Part shown: positions 8,520 to 16,129 of the stretch, piece by piece
Layout of the letters: the number at the start of each line of letters is the position of its first letter
Numbering within the stretch: the stretch's first letter is position 1
Origin: Ensifer adhaerens
Lineage (GTDB): Bacteria > Pseudomonadota > Alphaproteobacteria > Rhizobiales > Rhizobiaceae
Assembly: GCF_020035535.1 (NCBI RefSeq)
Contig: NZ_CP083350.1
Coordinates: forward strand, 2,738,501-2,802,500
DNA: 64,000 nucleotides
Reading direction: 5' to 3'
Notes under the pieces: model-generated
What the model was told of the DNA's origin: nothing
Seen by the model: only the letters and a program-made list of their open reading frames with translations
Database searches by the model: none
Position numbers and translations under genes: made by a program

Positions 8520-9491
8520 ATGATTGGTCGTCTGATACTGACTTATCCGGATGTCGCGCGACGGTCCGGCCTGTTTCTCATGCTGGCGCTCGTCACGCTG
8601 GCGATCTACGGGCTCGGCATCAGCTCCGCCTGGATCGGCCATCTGCTGCCGCCGTCGACGGAATGGCTGGAGGCCAATCCGGCGCTCGCCCGGCTGGTCA
8701 GCGCCGGGCTGGTCGCGCTGATCGCGGCGGCGAACTGGAAGGCCTTGCGGCAATTGCCGCGCCGCGGCCAGGTGATCGGCGTCTGGGTCGAGCTTTTCGT
8801 GCTCCTGATGCTGTTCTTCTACTCGTTCGATCTGTCCTTCGCCTTCATCGCCAAGAAGATCGGCTACCTGGTCTCCCAGGGCGTCGTCACGACGCTCTAC
8901 ATCTCGGTGATCTCGATCGCGATCGCCACCCTGATCGCGCTCGTCGGCGCCATTGCCAAGCTGTCGAAGAACGGCGTCATCTACGGGCTCGCCACCTTCT
9001 ACACCTCGCTCTTCCGCGGCCTGCCGCTGTTGATGCAGATCTACATCATCTATCTCGGCCTGCCGCAGGTCGGCTACGTCATCGGTGCCGTGCCGGCCGG
9101 CATCCTGGCGCTGTCGCTCTGCTATGGCGCCTACATGACCGAGATCTTCCGGGCCGGCATCGAGAGCATTCCGCGCGGCCAGACCGAAGGCGCGACCGCG
9201 CTCGGCCTCAGCCCGAACCAGACGATGGCGCTGGTGGTCATGCCGCAGGCGATGCGCGTCATCATCCCGCCGACCGGCAACCAGTTCATCGCCATGCTGA
9301 AGGACTCGTCGCTCGTCTCCGTCGTCGGTGTCTGGGAGATCATGTATCTCGCCCGCACCCAGGGGCAGACCGAGTTCCGCCACATCGAGATGCTGATCAC
9401 CGCCTCGATGATCTACTGGATCCTGTCGATTGGCCTCGAATTCCTGCAGTCGCGTGTCGAAGCCCGCTTCGGGCGGTACAATGCCCGCTGA
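8520..9491 (+). CDS. Amino-acid-type ABC importer permease
   Basis: A 323-residue membrane protein. The C-terminal two thirds are the His/Glu/Gln-type permease domain, with GVVTTLYISVISI opening the domain and an EAA-type loop GIESIPRGQTEGATALGLSP that would contact the ATPase. The first 100 residues add extra hydrophobic segments not seen in the shortest family members. The ATG follows the oxidoreductase stop by 16 bases. No ATP-binding subunit and no second permease are encoded nearby, so the complex must be a homodimer and recruit an ATPase encoded elsewhere. Substrate as for the upstream binding protein. Confidence 0.88.
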   Translation: MIGRLILTYPDVARRSGLFLMLALVTLAIYGLGISSAWIGHLLPPSTEWLEANPALARLVSAGLVALIAAANWKALRQLPRRGQVIGVWVELFVLLMLFFYSFDLSFAFIAKKIGYLVSQGVVTTLYISVISIAIATLIALVGAIAKLSKNGVIYGLATFYTSLFRGLPLLMQIYIIYLGLPQVGYVIGAVPAGILALSLCYGAYMTEIFRAGIESIPRGQTEGATALGLSPNQTMALVVMPQAMRVIIPPTGNQFIAMLKDSSLVSVVGVWEIMYLARTQGQTEFRHIEMLITASMIYWILSIGLEFLQSRVEARFGRYNAR

Positions 9492-9526
9492 GCAGGGTGA
9501 GCACGCGAATATCTTGACCAAGGTTT

Positions 9527-9583
9527 GTGGCGCCCGCCGTCTACCTGGCCCGTTGAGTTGGGCCGGGTGCATGGCGGGCCACT
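9527..9583. terminator. Imperfect inverted repeat between convergent genes
   Basis: TGGCGCCCGCC near 9527 and GGCGGGCCA near 9574 are inverted complements with one bulge, and CCTGGCCC/GGGCCGGG pair inside. This could terminate both the permease transcript and the frlD transcript. There is no T-run, so the call is weak. Confidence 0.35.
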
Positions 9584-9586
9584 ACG

Positions 9587-10399
9587 CTAGAGAGCGTGCG
9601 GCTGTTGCGGAAACCCGCCGACATGGGTGCATGTACGTGCAGCGAGGTCGCGCCCGGCCTCCAACCGTTCCACGAGCGGGCGGCCTTGAAGCTGAGCGAG
9701 AATGAAGCCGGCGATAAAGCTGTCGCCCGCGCCTGTGGTGTCGACCACATCGACCGGGCGGCTTCCGGTTGACACCAGTTCGGCTCCGTTGCTGGCAAGC
9801 GAACCGAGGGCGCCGCGCGTCACGACGGCGAGCCCGGCTCCGCGAGCAAGGAAATCACCGGCCAATCGTTCTGCGTCCTGATCGCCGTCGCTGCCGGAGC
9901 CGAAGGCTATGCTGAGGCCTTCTACGCCAAGGTTGGCCGGGGCGGCGTTGACGGACATATCCTGCGAGACGCTGACGCCTGCAGTTGCCAGCGCCCTTCG
10001 CAAGGCGCCGCCGTCGTCGAGCCAGCCGATATGCACGTGATCCATGGTTTTCAGGAGAGCGAGGTCGCCCGCGTCGGGTCGATAGCCGGCGCAGGCACCG
10101 AAATTCTCGTAGAGGAAGACACGCTCTCCCTCCGGAGTGATGCCGATATCGGTATAGGCGGTGTTGACATCGCGCTCCTTGAGGCCTGCGAGCCGCACGC
10201 CGTTCTGTTCAAGAAGTTGCCGCACCTGCGCGCCGTCGCGGTCACCGCCGACGGCGCCGAAGTAGTGCGATTGGTGTCCGAGAAGCGCCCACTGGACGGC
10301 GACGTTGATCGCGTTGCCACCGACATAGGCCTCGCTTACCGGTGCCTGGAAGCGGTCGATGCAATTGTCGCCGACGGCAGCAAGGCGAAAGGTGGTCAT
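9587..10399 (-). CDS. frlD: FrlD-like fructosamine 6-kinase (PfkB family)
   Basis: A 270-residue ribokinase/PfkB-family kinase. The N-terminus VGDNCIDRF followed by VGGNAINVAV (residues 26-35) matches remembered E. coli FrlD (GDNCVD, SGGNAVNVAV) better than ribokinase. The C-terminal VDTTGAGDSFIAGF carries the catalytic aspartate and anion hole. FrlD phosphorylates fructose-lysine and similar Amadori products on the 6-hydroxyl. It is read after frlB on the same strand, with a short gap. The ATG at 10399 has GGGAGA nine bases upstream; a longer open frame to 10492 lacks a credible start. The preferred amino-acid moiety is unknown. Confidence 0.85.
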   Translation of the reverse strand: MTTFRLAAVGDNCIDRFQAPVSEAYVGGNAINVAVQWALLGHQSHYFGAVGGDRDGAQVRQLLEQNGVRLAGLKERDVNTAYTDIGITPEGERVFLYENFGACAGYRPDAGDLALLKTMDHVHIGWLDDGGALRRALATAGVSVSQDMSVNAAPANLGVEGLSIAFGSGSDGDQDAERLAGDFLARGAGLAVVTRGALGSLASNGAELVSTGSRPVDVVDTTGAGDSFIAGFILAQLQGRPLVERLEAGRDLAARTCTHVGGFPQQPHAL

Positions 10400-10481
10400 G
10401 ACGTCTCCCGGCAGGCGAATGGAAGTCGCGAACGCGTTCTCGCATCCGCGACCATCTGACGAACGATTACGTATCGAATGC

Positions 10482-11495
10482 TCAGTAGGCAACGCGCTTG
10501 TAGTAACGCCGCGTCGTCAGAGGGTGATTGCGCATCACCTCGAGATGGGCACTGATGCGCTCGAGCACCGTTGCAAGTACGATCGGCGAGACGAGACCGC
10601 GCACGTCGGAAGAAAGGCCGGGGAGGGCGAATTCCGCCGTGTCGAGCACGGCAAGCTTGTTCGTGTAGCCGGGCGCGAAGTTCTGAACGCGGTCGGCAAG
10701 CGGGCGCGTCGCATCTTCGCCCTTGAACAGGATGACGCTGACATCTTCTTCCACCAGTTCAAGCGTTCCATGGAAGAAGTCGGACGCGTGCACAGGACGG
10801 GTACGGATCCACTGCATCTCCTCGAGAATGCACATGCCGTAGTAGAAGGCTTCCGGCCAGACGTTACCGGCGCCGGTGATGATGTGATAGCTTGAGCCGG
10901 CGAGAACCTTCGCAAAATCCTCGGCCCGGGATTCGAAGCTGCGCTTCACCTCCAGCAGCGATTTCGGAAGGGTTTCCAGTTCGCCCACGATCTGCTCGTA
11001 ACTTTCGAGTTCTCCGCGGTGGTGCATGATCGAAAGCGCGATGAAGAGCGATTGCAGATAGAAGGATTCGCAGGAGGTGTCGTCCTCGGCGAAGTTGACG
11101 AAGACGTGGTCGCCGCCTTGGCCGAGCGGCGTGTCCTTATGTCCGACGAGCGTCAATACCGTCGCGCCGACCGACTTTGCTTTCTCGAGCAGCGCCACAC
11201 TTTCCTTCGTCGTGCCGGAGAGGGAGGGAATGACCACGATCGACCTTGAATTGAGGTTTGCCGATCCGGAAAGGACAAGCTCGGCCGGCAGGCCGACAAA
11301 TGTGGGGAAACGGGACTGGCGCTGAAGGAGCTGGGCAGCCGGCTGCATCAAGATGGCGGCGCCGCCTGTTCCCGTGAAAAAGATGTTCTCAGCGCCTGCG
11401 GCGAGACAGGCCGCGATGGTGTCGTCGAGTTGTTGGTGCAGGGCGGCGGCGCCCGACTGGATGCGAAGAAATCTCTGTTCGTCAAAGTTCAGCAT
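10482..11495 (-). CDS. frlB: FrlB-like fructosamine-6-phosphate deglycase (SIS domains)
   Basis: A 337-residue protein with two SIS phosphosugar-binding domains. FFTGTGGAAIL opens the first, and VIPSLSGTTKESVALLEKAK contains its phosphate-binding SxS/T loop. HASDFFHGTLELVEEDV and the C-terminal RRYYKRVAY correspond closely to remembered E. coli FrlB (EFRHGPLEIVEPGV, RRYYGGLVEY). FrlB cleaves fructoselysine 6-phosphate to glucose 6-phosphate and the free amino acid. It is transcribed ahead of frlD and divergent from the GntR gene, with an operator-like site in the gap. The ATG at 11495 starts the conserved region; a longer open frame would run across the operator. Confidence 0.86.
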   Translation of the reverse strand: MLNFDEQRFLRIQSGAAALHQQLDDTIAACLAAGAENIFFTGTGGAAILMQPAAQLLQRQSRFPTFVGLPAELVLSGSANLNSRSIVVIPSLSGTTKESVALLEKAKSVGATVLTLVGHKDTPLGQGGDHVFVNFAEDDTSCESFYLQSLFIALSIMHHRGELESYEQIVGELETLPKSLLEVKRSFESRAEDFAKVLAGSSYHIITGAGNVWPEAFYYGMCILEEMQWIRTRPVHASDFFHGTLELVEEDVSVILFKGEDATRPLADRVQNFAPGYTNKLAVLDTAEFALPGLSSDVRGLVSPIVLATVLERISAHLEVMRNHPLTTRRYYKRVAY

Positions 11496-11556
11496 GACAC
11501 GTTTTCCCGATGGTTGCTTCGGCTGGCGGTCATGGTTGTTCGCCGCCTCCCCAATG

Positions 11557-11574
11557 TTGTAAGACAACTGACAA
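11557..11574 (-). promoter_or_regulatory. Putative FrlR operator, site 2
   Basis: On the minus strand this reads TTGTCAG-TTG-TCTTACAA, matching site 1 at 6265 (TTGTCAG-ACA-TCTTACAT) in 14 of the 15 non-spacer positions. It lies 62 bases before frlB. The outer TTGT/ACAA halves on the plus strand give partial dyad symmetry, as expected of a GntR dimer. Confidence 0.55.
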
Positions 11575-11687
11575 CAATACGAAACGGTGTCAAGGGCGAT
11601 ATCTCTGCTGTACCAATGTGCATCGTGATGCCCGCTGAGAAGCAGCGAAAATCTGGGTGGACCAGGGCGCACTTGACCTTCCAGAAT

Positions 11688-11698
11688 TTGTCAGACAA
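11688..11698 (+). promoter_or_regulatory. Putative FrlR operator, site 3
   Basis: TTGTCAGACAA is a perfect palindrome (TTGTC-A-GACAA) 35 bases before the GntR start codon. It shares ten of eleven bases with site 1. The position suggests autoregulation. Confidence 0.55.
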
Positions 11699-11733
11699 GA
11701 ACATATTACGATTGTTCGACGGAGTGAGAGGAA

Positions 11734-12465
11734 TTGGACGAACCCCTTCGTGATACGCGCACACTGGTCATTCAGCTTCGCGACCGCATCGCTGATCTGA
11801 TTCGCGACGAAGGGCTCAATCCCGGCGACAAACTGCCAACCGAGGCGCAGTTGACGCAGCGCTTCAAGATCTCGCGTCCCGCACTGCGCGAGGCGCTGAA
11901 GCTGCTCGAACAGGACAGCATCATTTATGTCGAGCACGGGCGGGGACGCTTTGTCTCGGCCATGTCGGCCGTTCAGGTCGATCGGCCCATCACCGTCTTC
12001 GAAAGCGTCACGGACATGGCCCGGCATTATGGCTACGCCACGGCCAACAAGGTTCTCTCCGTGGCAGAGGAAACGCCCGACGCCGCCACGGCTGAGCAAT
12101 TGCGGCTCCAGCCGGGGGAGCGGGTTATCCGCCTCGAACGGCTGAGGCTGCACAAGGACGAGCCGATCCTCTATTGCGTCGATTTTATTCCGCGCAGCAT
12201 CATCCCGTTGCGTCTTTACGATATCGATTGGACAGGTTCATTGCTCGACCTGCTGGACCAGCACCGGAGCAGGCCCAGGATGTCGGCGGCGATCGTCGCC
12301 GCCGTCCTGCTTCCCGATGATGTGGTGGAGCGCAACGATCTACGCGATTTCGGCCCGGCACTGCTGATCCGCGAGACCTGTTTCAATGCCGCTGGCGTGC
12401 CCGTGGTCTACGCGCTCGACTATCACCGCGGCAGCCATTTTTCCTTCAGCCTGGCGCGGAAGTGA
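11734..12465 (+). CDS. frlR: FrlR-like GntR/UTRA transcription regulator
   Basis: A 243-residue regulator. Residues 8-75 form a GntR winged helix (GDKLPTEAQLTQRFKISRPALREALKLLEQDSIIYVEHGRGRFV region), and residues from about 90 form a UTRA effector domain (RLERLRLHKDEPILYCVDFIP). UTRA regulators usually sense phosphorylated sugars, which fits a fructosamine-6-phosphate inducer. The start is a TTG, forced by an upstream in-frame stop, with GGAG nine bases ahead. It is divergent from frlBD and converges on a D-amino-acid dehydrogenase. Three candidate operators in the locus share its expected dyad. The target and inducer are inferred. Confidence 0.83.
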   Translation: MDEPLRDTRTLVIQLRDRIADLIRDEGLNPGDKLPTEAQLTQRFKISRPALREALKLLEQDSIIYVEHGRGRFVSAMSAVQVDRPITVFESVTDMARHYGYATANKVLSVAEETPDAATAEQLRLQPGERVIRLERLRLHKDEPILYCVDFIPRSIIPLRLYDIDWTGSLLDLLDQHRSRPRMSAAIVAAVLLPDDVVERNDLRDFGPALLIRETCFNAAGVPVVYALDYHRGSHFSFSLARK

Positions 12466-12468
12466 TGC

Positions 12469-12487
12469 GGCCGATTTGAGGTCGGCC
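12469..12487. terminator. Short hairpin between convergent genes
   Basis: GGCCGA (12469-12474) pairs with TCGGCC (12482-12487) across a 7-nt loop just after the frlR stop. The stem is only six bp with no T-run, so terminator function is tentative. Confidence 0.4.
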
Positions 12488-12518
12488 AACAATCGATGTG
12501 TGACGGCAAATGTCCTGT

Positions 12519-13646
12519 TTACTTCTCCAGGCGCGCCGGGCTGAACTTCGAGGCATCGAGGCCCACCGCGCCGAAGCTTTCCGGCGTTGCGGCACCGATC
12601 ACGAGGTTTGCGGCGAGCGCGCCAAGGGCGGGGGAGGTGAGGATACCGTAGCCGCCCTGGCCGGCGAGCCAGAAGAAATCCGGCCGGTCGCGGGCAAAGC
12701 CGATGACCGGCAACTTGTCGGGTGAGAAGCTGCGCATGCCGGCCCAGCTCTTGAAGATGCGGCGAACCGGCACGGTGGTTGCCTCTTCGATGTAGTGGGC
12801 TGCCCAGGCGACGTCGATCTCCTCCGGCTGGACGTCGGTCGGCTCGCAAGGGGTTGCGTCGGCCGGCGAAGCGAGCAGCCGCCCGCCCTCGGGCTTCATG
12901 TAGAAGTTTTCGTCGATCTCGTTGATCTCCGGCAAGGTGAGCGCGTCGATGCCGTCGGGCAGGTCGACGGTGATCGCCGTGCGGCGGTGCGGAACGATGC
13001 CGACGGGCGTGACGCCGAAGAGTTCCGCTACCGGATCTGCCCAGCCGCCGGCGGCATTGACGATCGTCTTGGCGCTGATATCGCCGGCACTGGTCGTGAG
13101 TACCCAGCGGTCGCCGTCGCGTCGCGGAGCCAGCACGTCGGAGCGCTCGATGATCGCCGCACCGTGGCGGCGGGCGCCCCGGACGTAACCTTGGACCAGG
13201 TTTTCCACCTCGATGTCCCAGAAATGCGGATCGTAGTAGGCGGCGGCAACATAGTCGCGCCGGAGAATCGGTACCCGTGCAATGACTTCGTCGACCGTCA
13301 GACGCCGAATTTCGGCGTTGGCGCGACTCTCTTCAATGAACACCTCTTCGAAGCGGTCAGCCTTCTCGGCGTTGGCAATCATGACGCCACCGCGCTGCTT
13401 GAGCAGCGCTACCTCGGAAAACCCCTCAGGCGGATTGTCGAAGAAGGACTTCGAGATGGCGGCAAGCCCGCAGACCTCGGGTGCGTTGTAGCGCAGCACG
13501 AACTCTGCTGCCGAGCGGCCGGTGCTGTGATAGCCGAGCCCACCTTCCCGCTCGATCACCACGACGGAGCGATGTGGCGCCAGGAAATAGGCGAGTGACA
13601 GGCCGGCGATCCCGCCGCCAATGATCGCCACATCGTAGTCCCGCAT
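12519..13646 (-). CDS. DauA-like FAD-dependent D-amino-acid dehydrogenase
   Basis: A 375-residue flavoprotein of the DAO family. VAIIGGGIAGLSLAYFLA binds FAD near residue 7. GYHSTGRSAAEF, FFDNPPEGF, VLRRDYV, DVQPEEIDVAWAAHYIEEAT and FFWLAGQGGYGI line up with remembered Pseudomonas D-arginine dehydrogenase DauA along the whole length. DauA-type enzymes oxidatively deaminate broad D-amino acids, favouring basic ones, to 2-oxo acids. It converges on frlR and lies beside a LysR gene and glutarate genes. An upstream promoter region of 95 bp lacks the FrlR motif, so it may not belong to that regulon. Substrate preference is inferred. Confidence 0.83.
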   Translation of the reverse strand: MRDYDVAIIGGGIAGLSLAYFLAPHRSVVVIEREGGLGYHSTGRSAAEFVLRYNAPEVCGLAAISKSFFDNPPEGFSEVALLKQRGGVMIANAEKADRFEEVFIEESRANAEIRRLTVDEVIARVPILRRDYVAAAYYDPHFWDIEVENLVQGYVRGARRHGAAIIERSDVLAPRRDGDRWVLTTSAGDISAKTIVNAAGGWADPVAELFGVTPVGIVPHRRTAITVDLPDGIDALTLPEINEIDENFYMKPEGGRLLASPADATPCEPTDVQPEEIDVAWAAHYIEEATTVPVRRIFKSWAGMRSFSPDKLPVIGFARDRPDFFWLAGQGGYGILTSPALGALAANLVIGAATPESFGAVGLDASKFSPARLEK

Positions 13647-13741
13647 ATCCCGCCTCCATTGATTGTTGGCGGGACCATAGATAAGCGGCTATCAGCGTTC
13701 AAATTTATAACCGGAAAGGCGACTATCAATTCTCGTGATGG

Positions 13742-14695
13742 TCACGGGCTCTCATCAAGGCAGTGGTCGAGCGGTTCCGTATCGGCGACATGGGCAAGGA
13801 ACGCAGCCTCGGCCGGATTGAGGATCGCGTTCGGGTTCCAGATGCGGAAGACATCGGTCGTGGGCAGATCGGCATAGGGCGGCAGCTGCCAAAGCTGACC
13901 TCCTGCGACGGCCGGCGCCGTCAGGTGATCTGGAAGCATGCCAATACCGACATTGAACATGATCAGCCGCATGACCTCCTCGACATTGCAGGAGACGGCG
14001 CGGACCTGTTGGCCGAAGGACCCGACTGCACGCACCGCGGTCACAGAGTTCATGTGCTGTCCACCCAGCACATCGGCGATGAAGGCGATATAGGGATTGC
14101 CTCTGAGATCGTTGAAGTCGATGCCCTCGACCCCGAACAGTGGGTGGCTGCGGCCGCAATAAAGGGCATAGCGCTCGCGGACGTGGAAACGTTTGTGGAG
14201 CCAGTCAGGGATGTTACCGTCGCAAAGGCCCATGGTTGCGATGTTTCGCTCCACCGCGCTCAGCACGTCGACCGTCGTTGCGACCGTGACAGAAAGAGTC
14301 ACCTTCGGGTGCAGACGGAAGAAGCTTTCGAGCTTGTGGTCCCAGGCGGGGTTGTGGGCGTGGCTGACGGAGTGGATGTTGAGGTGGCCGGTGATCTCTT
14401 CACCGGCGGTTTCAAGGACATTCGGCAGCCGGATGACGGCTGCGAAGATGTCGCGGCACTGGGCATGCAGGCGGGCGCCTGCGTCCGTCAGGTTGAAGCG
14501 CCCGGGACGCCGGTCGATGAGCTTCTGACCGACGGTCTGTTCTAGCCGTTTCAGTGCCATGCTGACGGCAGGCTGCTGCAGGAGCAGCCGGTTTGCGGCG
14601 GCAGTGATGCTGCCTTCCTCGACAAGCACGACGAAGGTGCGCAGCAGATTCCAGTCGAGATTGTGGGCGAAGCGTTCGAGGCGGTCATTGGCCAT
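13742..14695 (-). CDS. LysR-type regulator, probably of the glutarate genes
   Basis: A 317-residue LysR family protein. The winged helix LLRTFVVLVEEGSITAAANR occupies residues 15-34, followed by PAVSMALKRLEQTVGQKL and the usual linker. The remainder is the periplasmic-binding-like effector domain. It is divergent from gcdH across 235 bp, the common arrangement for a LysR protein controlling its neighbour. A glutarate- or glutaryl-CoA-responsive role is therefore inferred. The ATG at 14695 is chosen because MANDRLERFAHNLDWNLL begins just ahead of the DNA-binding domain; the frame is open further upstream without homology. The ribosome-binding site is weak. Confidence 0.85.
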   Translation of the reverse strand: MANDRLERFAHNLDWNLLRTFVVLVEEGSITAAANRLLLQQPAVSMALKRLEQTVGQKLIDRRPGRFNLTDAGARLHAQCRDIFAAVIRLPNVLETAGEEITGHLNIHSVSHAHNPAWDHKLESFFRLHPKVTLSVTVATTVDVLSAVERNIATMGLCDGNIPDWLHKRFHVRERYALYCGRSHPLFGVEGIDFNDLRGNPYIAFIADVLGGQHMNSVTAVRAVGSFGQQVRAVSCNVEEVMRLIMFNVGIGMLPDHLTAPAVAGGQLWQLPPYADLPTTDVFRIWNPNAILNPAEAAFLAHVADTEPLDHCLDESP

Positions 14696-14930
14696 GGTCG
14701 TGGCTTGCTTTTGATCTCTGGCGTTGCACTGGCCATTCGTTCTGCAACGGGGACGGCGGAGCGAAGGGCGTCCGTTCTTGTCGTCATATTCTAGCGAATT
14801 TGCAACACGGGGCCCCCCGGGGCGAATGACAGGCCATTCCCTGAACGCATGAGGCGGTGCCTCAATTTCGTTTGAAACGGCATGCACCCCTTGCGATAAG
14901 ACATGCGGAATAATCCGATGGGAGAGAAAC

Positions 14931-16118
14931 ATGGCCGGCAAGACGCAATTTCAATGGGATGATCCGTTCCTACTCGACGATCAGTTGACCGAGGACGAGC
15001 GCATGATCCGCGACACCGCGCGGGCCTATGCGCAGGACCGGCTGCAGCCGCGCGTCATCGACGCCTACCGCGAAGAATCGACCGATCCCGAGATCTTCCG
15101 CGAAATGGGCGAACTCGGTTTGCTCGGCGTGACCGTCTCGGAAACCTATGGCGGCGTTGGCGCCTCCTACGTCGCCTACGGTCTGGTTGCCCGCGAAGTC
15201 GAGCGCGTCGATTCGGGTTACCGCTCGATGATGAGCGTGCAGTCGTCGCTGGTGATCTACCCAATCTACGCCTATGGCTCCGAGGAGCAGAAGCAGAAGT
15301 ACCTGCCGAAGCTCATCAGCGGCGAATGGATCGGCTGCTTCGGCCTGACCGAGCCGGACGCGGGTTCCGACCCGGCCGGCATGAAGACCCGTGCGATCAA
15401 GACCGAGAGCGGCTATCGCCTCGTCGGCTCGAAGATGTGGATCTCCAATGCACCGATCGCCGATGTCTTCGTTGTCTGGGCGAAGTCGGAAGCGCACGGC
15501 GGCGCTATCCGTGGCTTCGTTCTCGAAAAGGGCATGAAGGGCCTCTCTGCGCCGAAGATCGCCGGCAAGCTGTCGCTGCGCGCGTCGATCACCGGCGAAA
15601 TCGTCATGGACAATGTCGAGGTCGGCGAAGAAGCGCTGCTGCCGAATGTGGAAGGCCTCAAGGGTCCGTTCGGCTGCCTCAACCGTGCCCGTTACGGCAT
15701 TTCCTGGGGCGCACTCGGTGCTGCCGAGTTCTGCTGGCACGCGGCGCGCCAATATGGTCTCGACCGCAAGCAGTTCAACCGGCCACTGGCGCAGACGCAG
15801 CTCTTCCAGAAGAAGCTTGCCGACATGCAGACGGAAATCACGCTCGGCCTGCAGGGGTCGCTGCGCGTCGGCCGCCTAATGGACGAAGGCCGCATGGCCC
15901 CGGAAATGATCTCGATCGTCAAGCGCAACAATTGCGGCAAGGCGCTCGATATCGCCCGCATGGCCCGCGATATGCACGGCGGCAACGGCATCTCCGAGGA
16001 ATACCAGGTCATGCGTCACATGGTGAACCTCGAGACCGTCAACACCTACGAGGGCACGCACGACGTCCATGCGCTGATCCTCGGCCGCGCCCAGACCGGC
16101 CTTCAGGCCTTCTTCTGA
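14931..16118 (+). CDS. gcdH: Glutaryl-CoA dehydrogenase
   Basis: A 395-residue acyl-CoA dehydrogenase. The signature regions are [16 protein letters not shown] (substrate/FAD side), [34 protein letters not shown] and [18 protein letters not shown]. The glutamate in YEGTHD is the position of the catalytic base in glutaryl-CoA dehydrogenases. It converts glutaryl-CoA to crotonyl-CoA and CO2 in lysine, hydroxylysine and tryptophan breakdown. GGGAGAGAAAC precedes the ATG. The next gene, 11 bases on, is a CoA-transferase, completing a two-step glutarate-to-crotonyl-CoA route. Length and motifs match the family throughout. Confidence 0.93.
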   Translation: MAGKTQFQWDDPFLLDDQLTEDERMIRDTARAYAQDRLQPRVIDAYREESTDPEIFREMGELGLLGVTVSETYGGVGASYVAYGLVAREVERVDSGYRSMMSVQSSLVIYPIYAYGSEEQKQKYLPKLISGEWIGCFGLTEPDAGSDPAGMKTRAIKTESGYRLVGSKMWISNAPIADVFVVWAKSEAHGGAIRGFVLEKGMKGLSAPKIAGKLSLRASITGEIVMDNVEVGEEALLPNVEGLKGPFGCLNRARYGISWGALGAAEFCWHAARQYGLDRKQFNRPLAQTQLFQKKLADMQTEITLGLQGSLRVGRLMDEGRMAPEMISIVKRNNCGKALDIARMARDMHGGNGISEEYQVMRHMVNLETVNTYEGTHDVHALILGRAQTGLQAFF

Positions 16119-16129
16119 GCGGTGCCATC

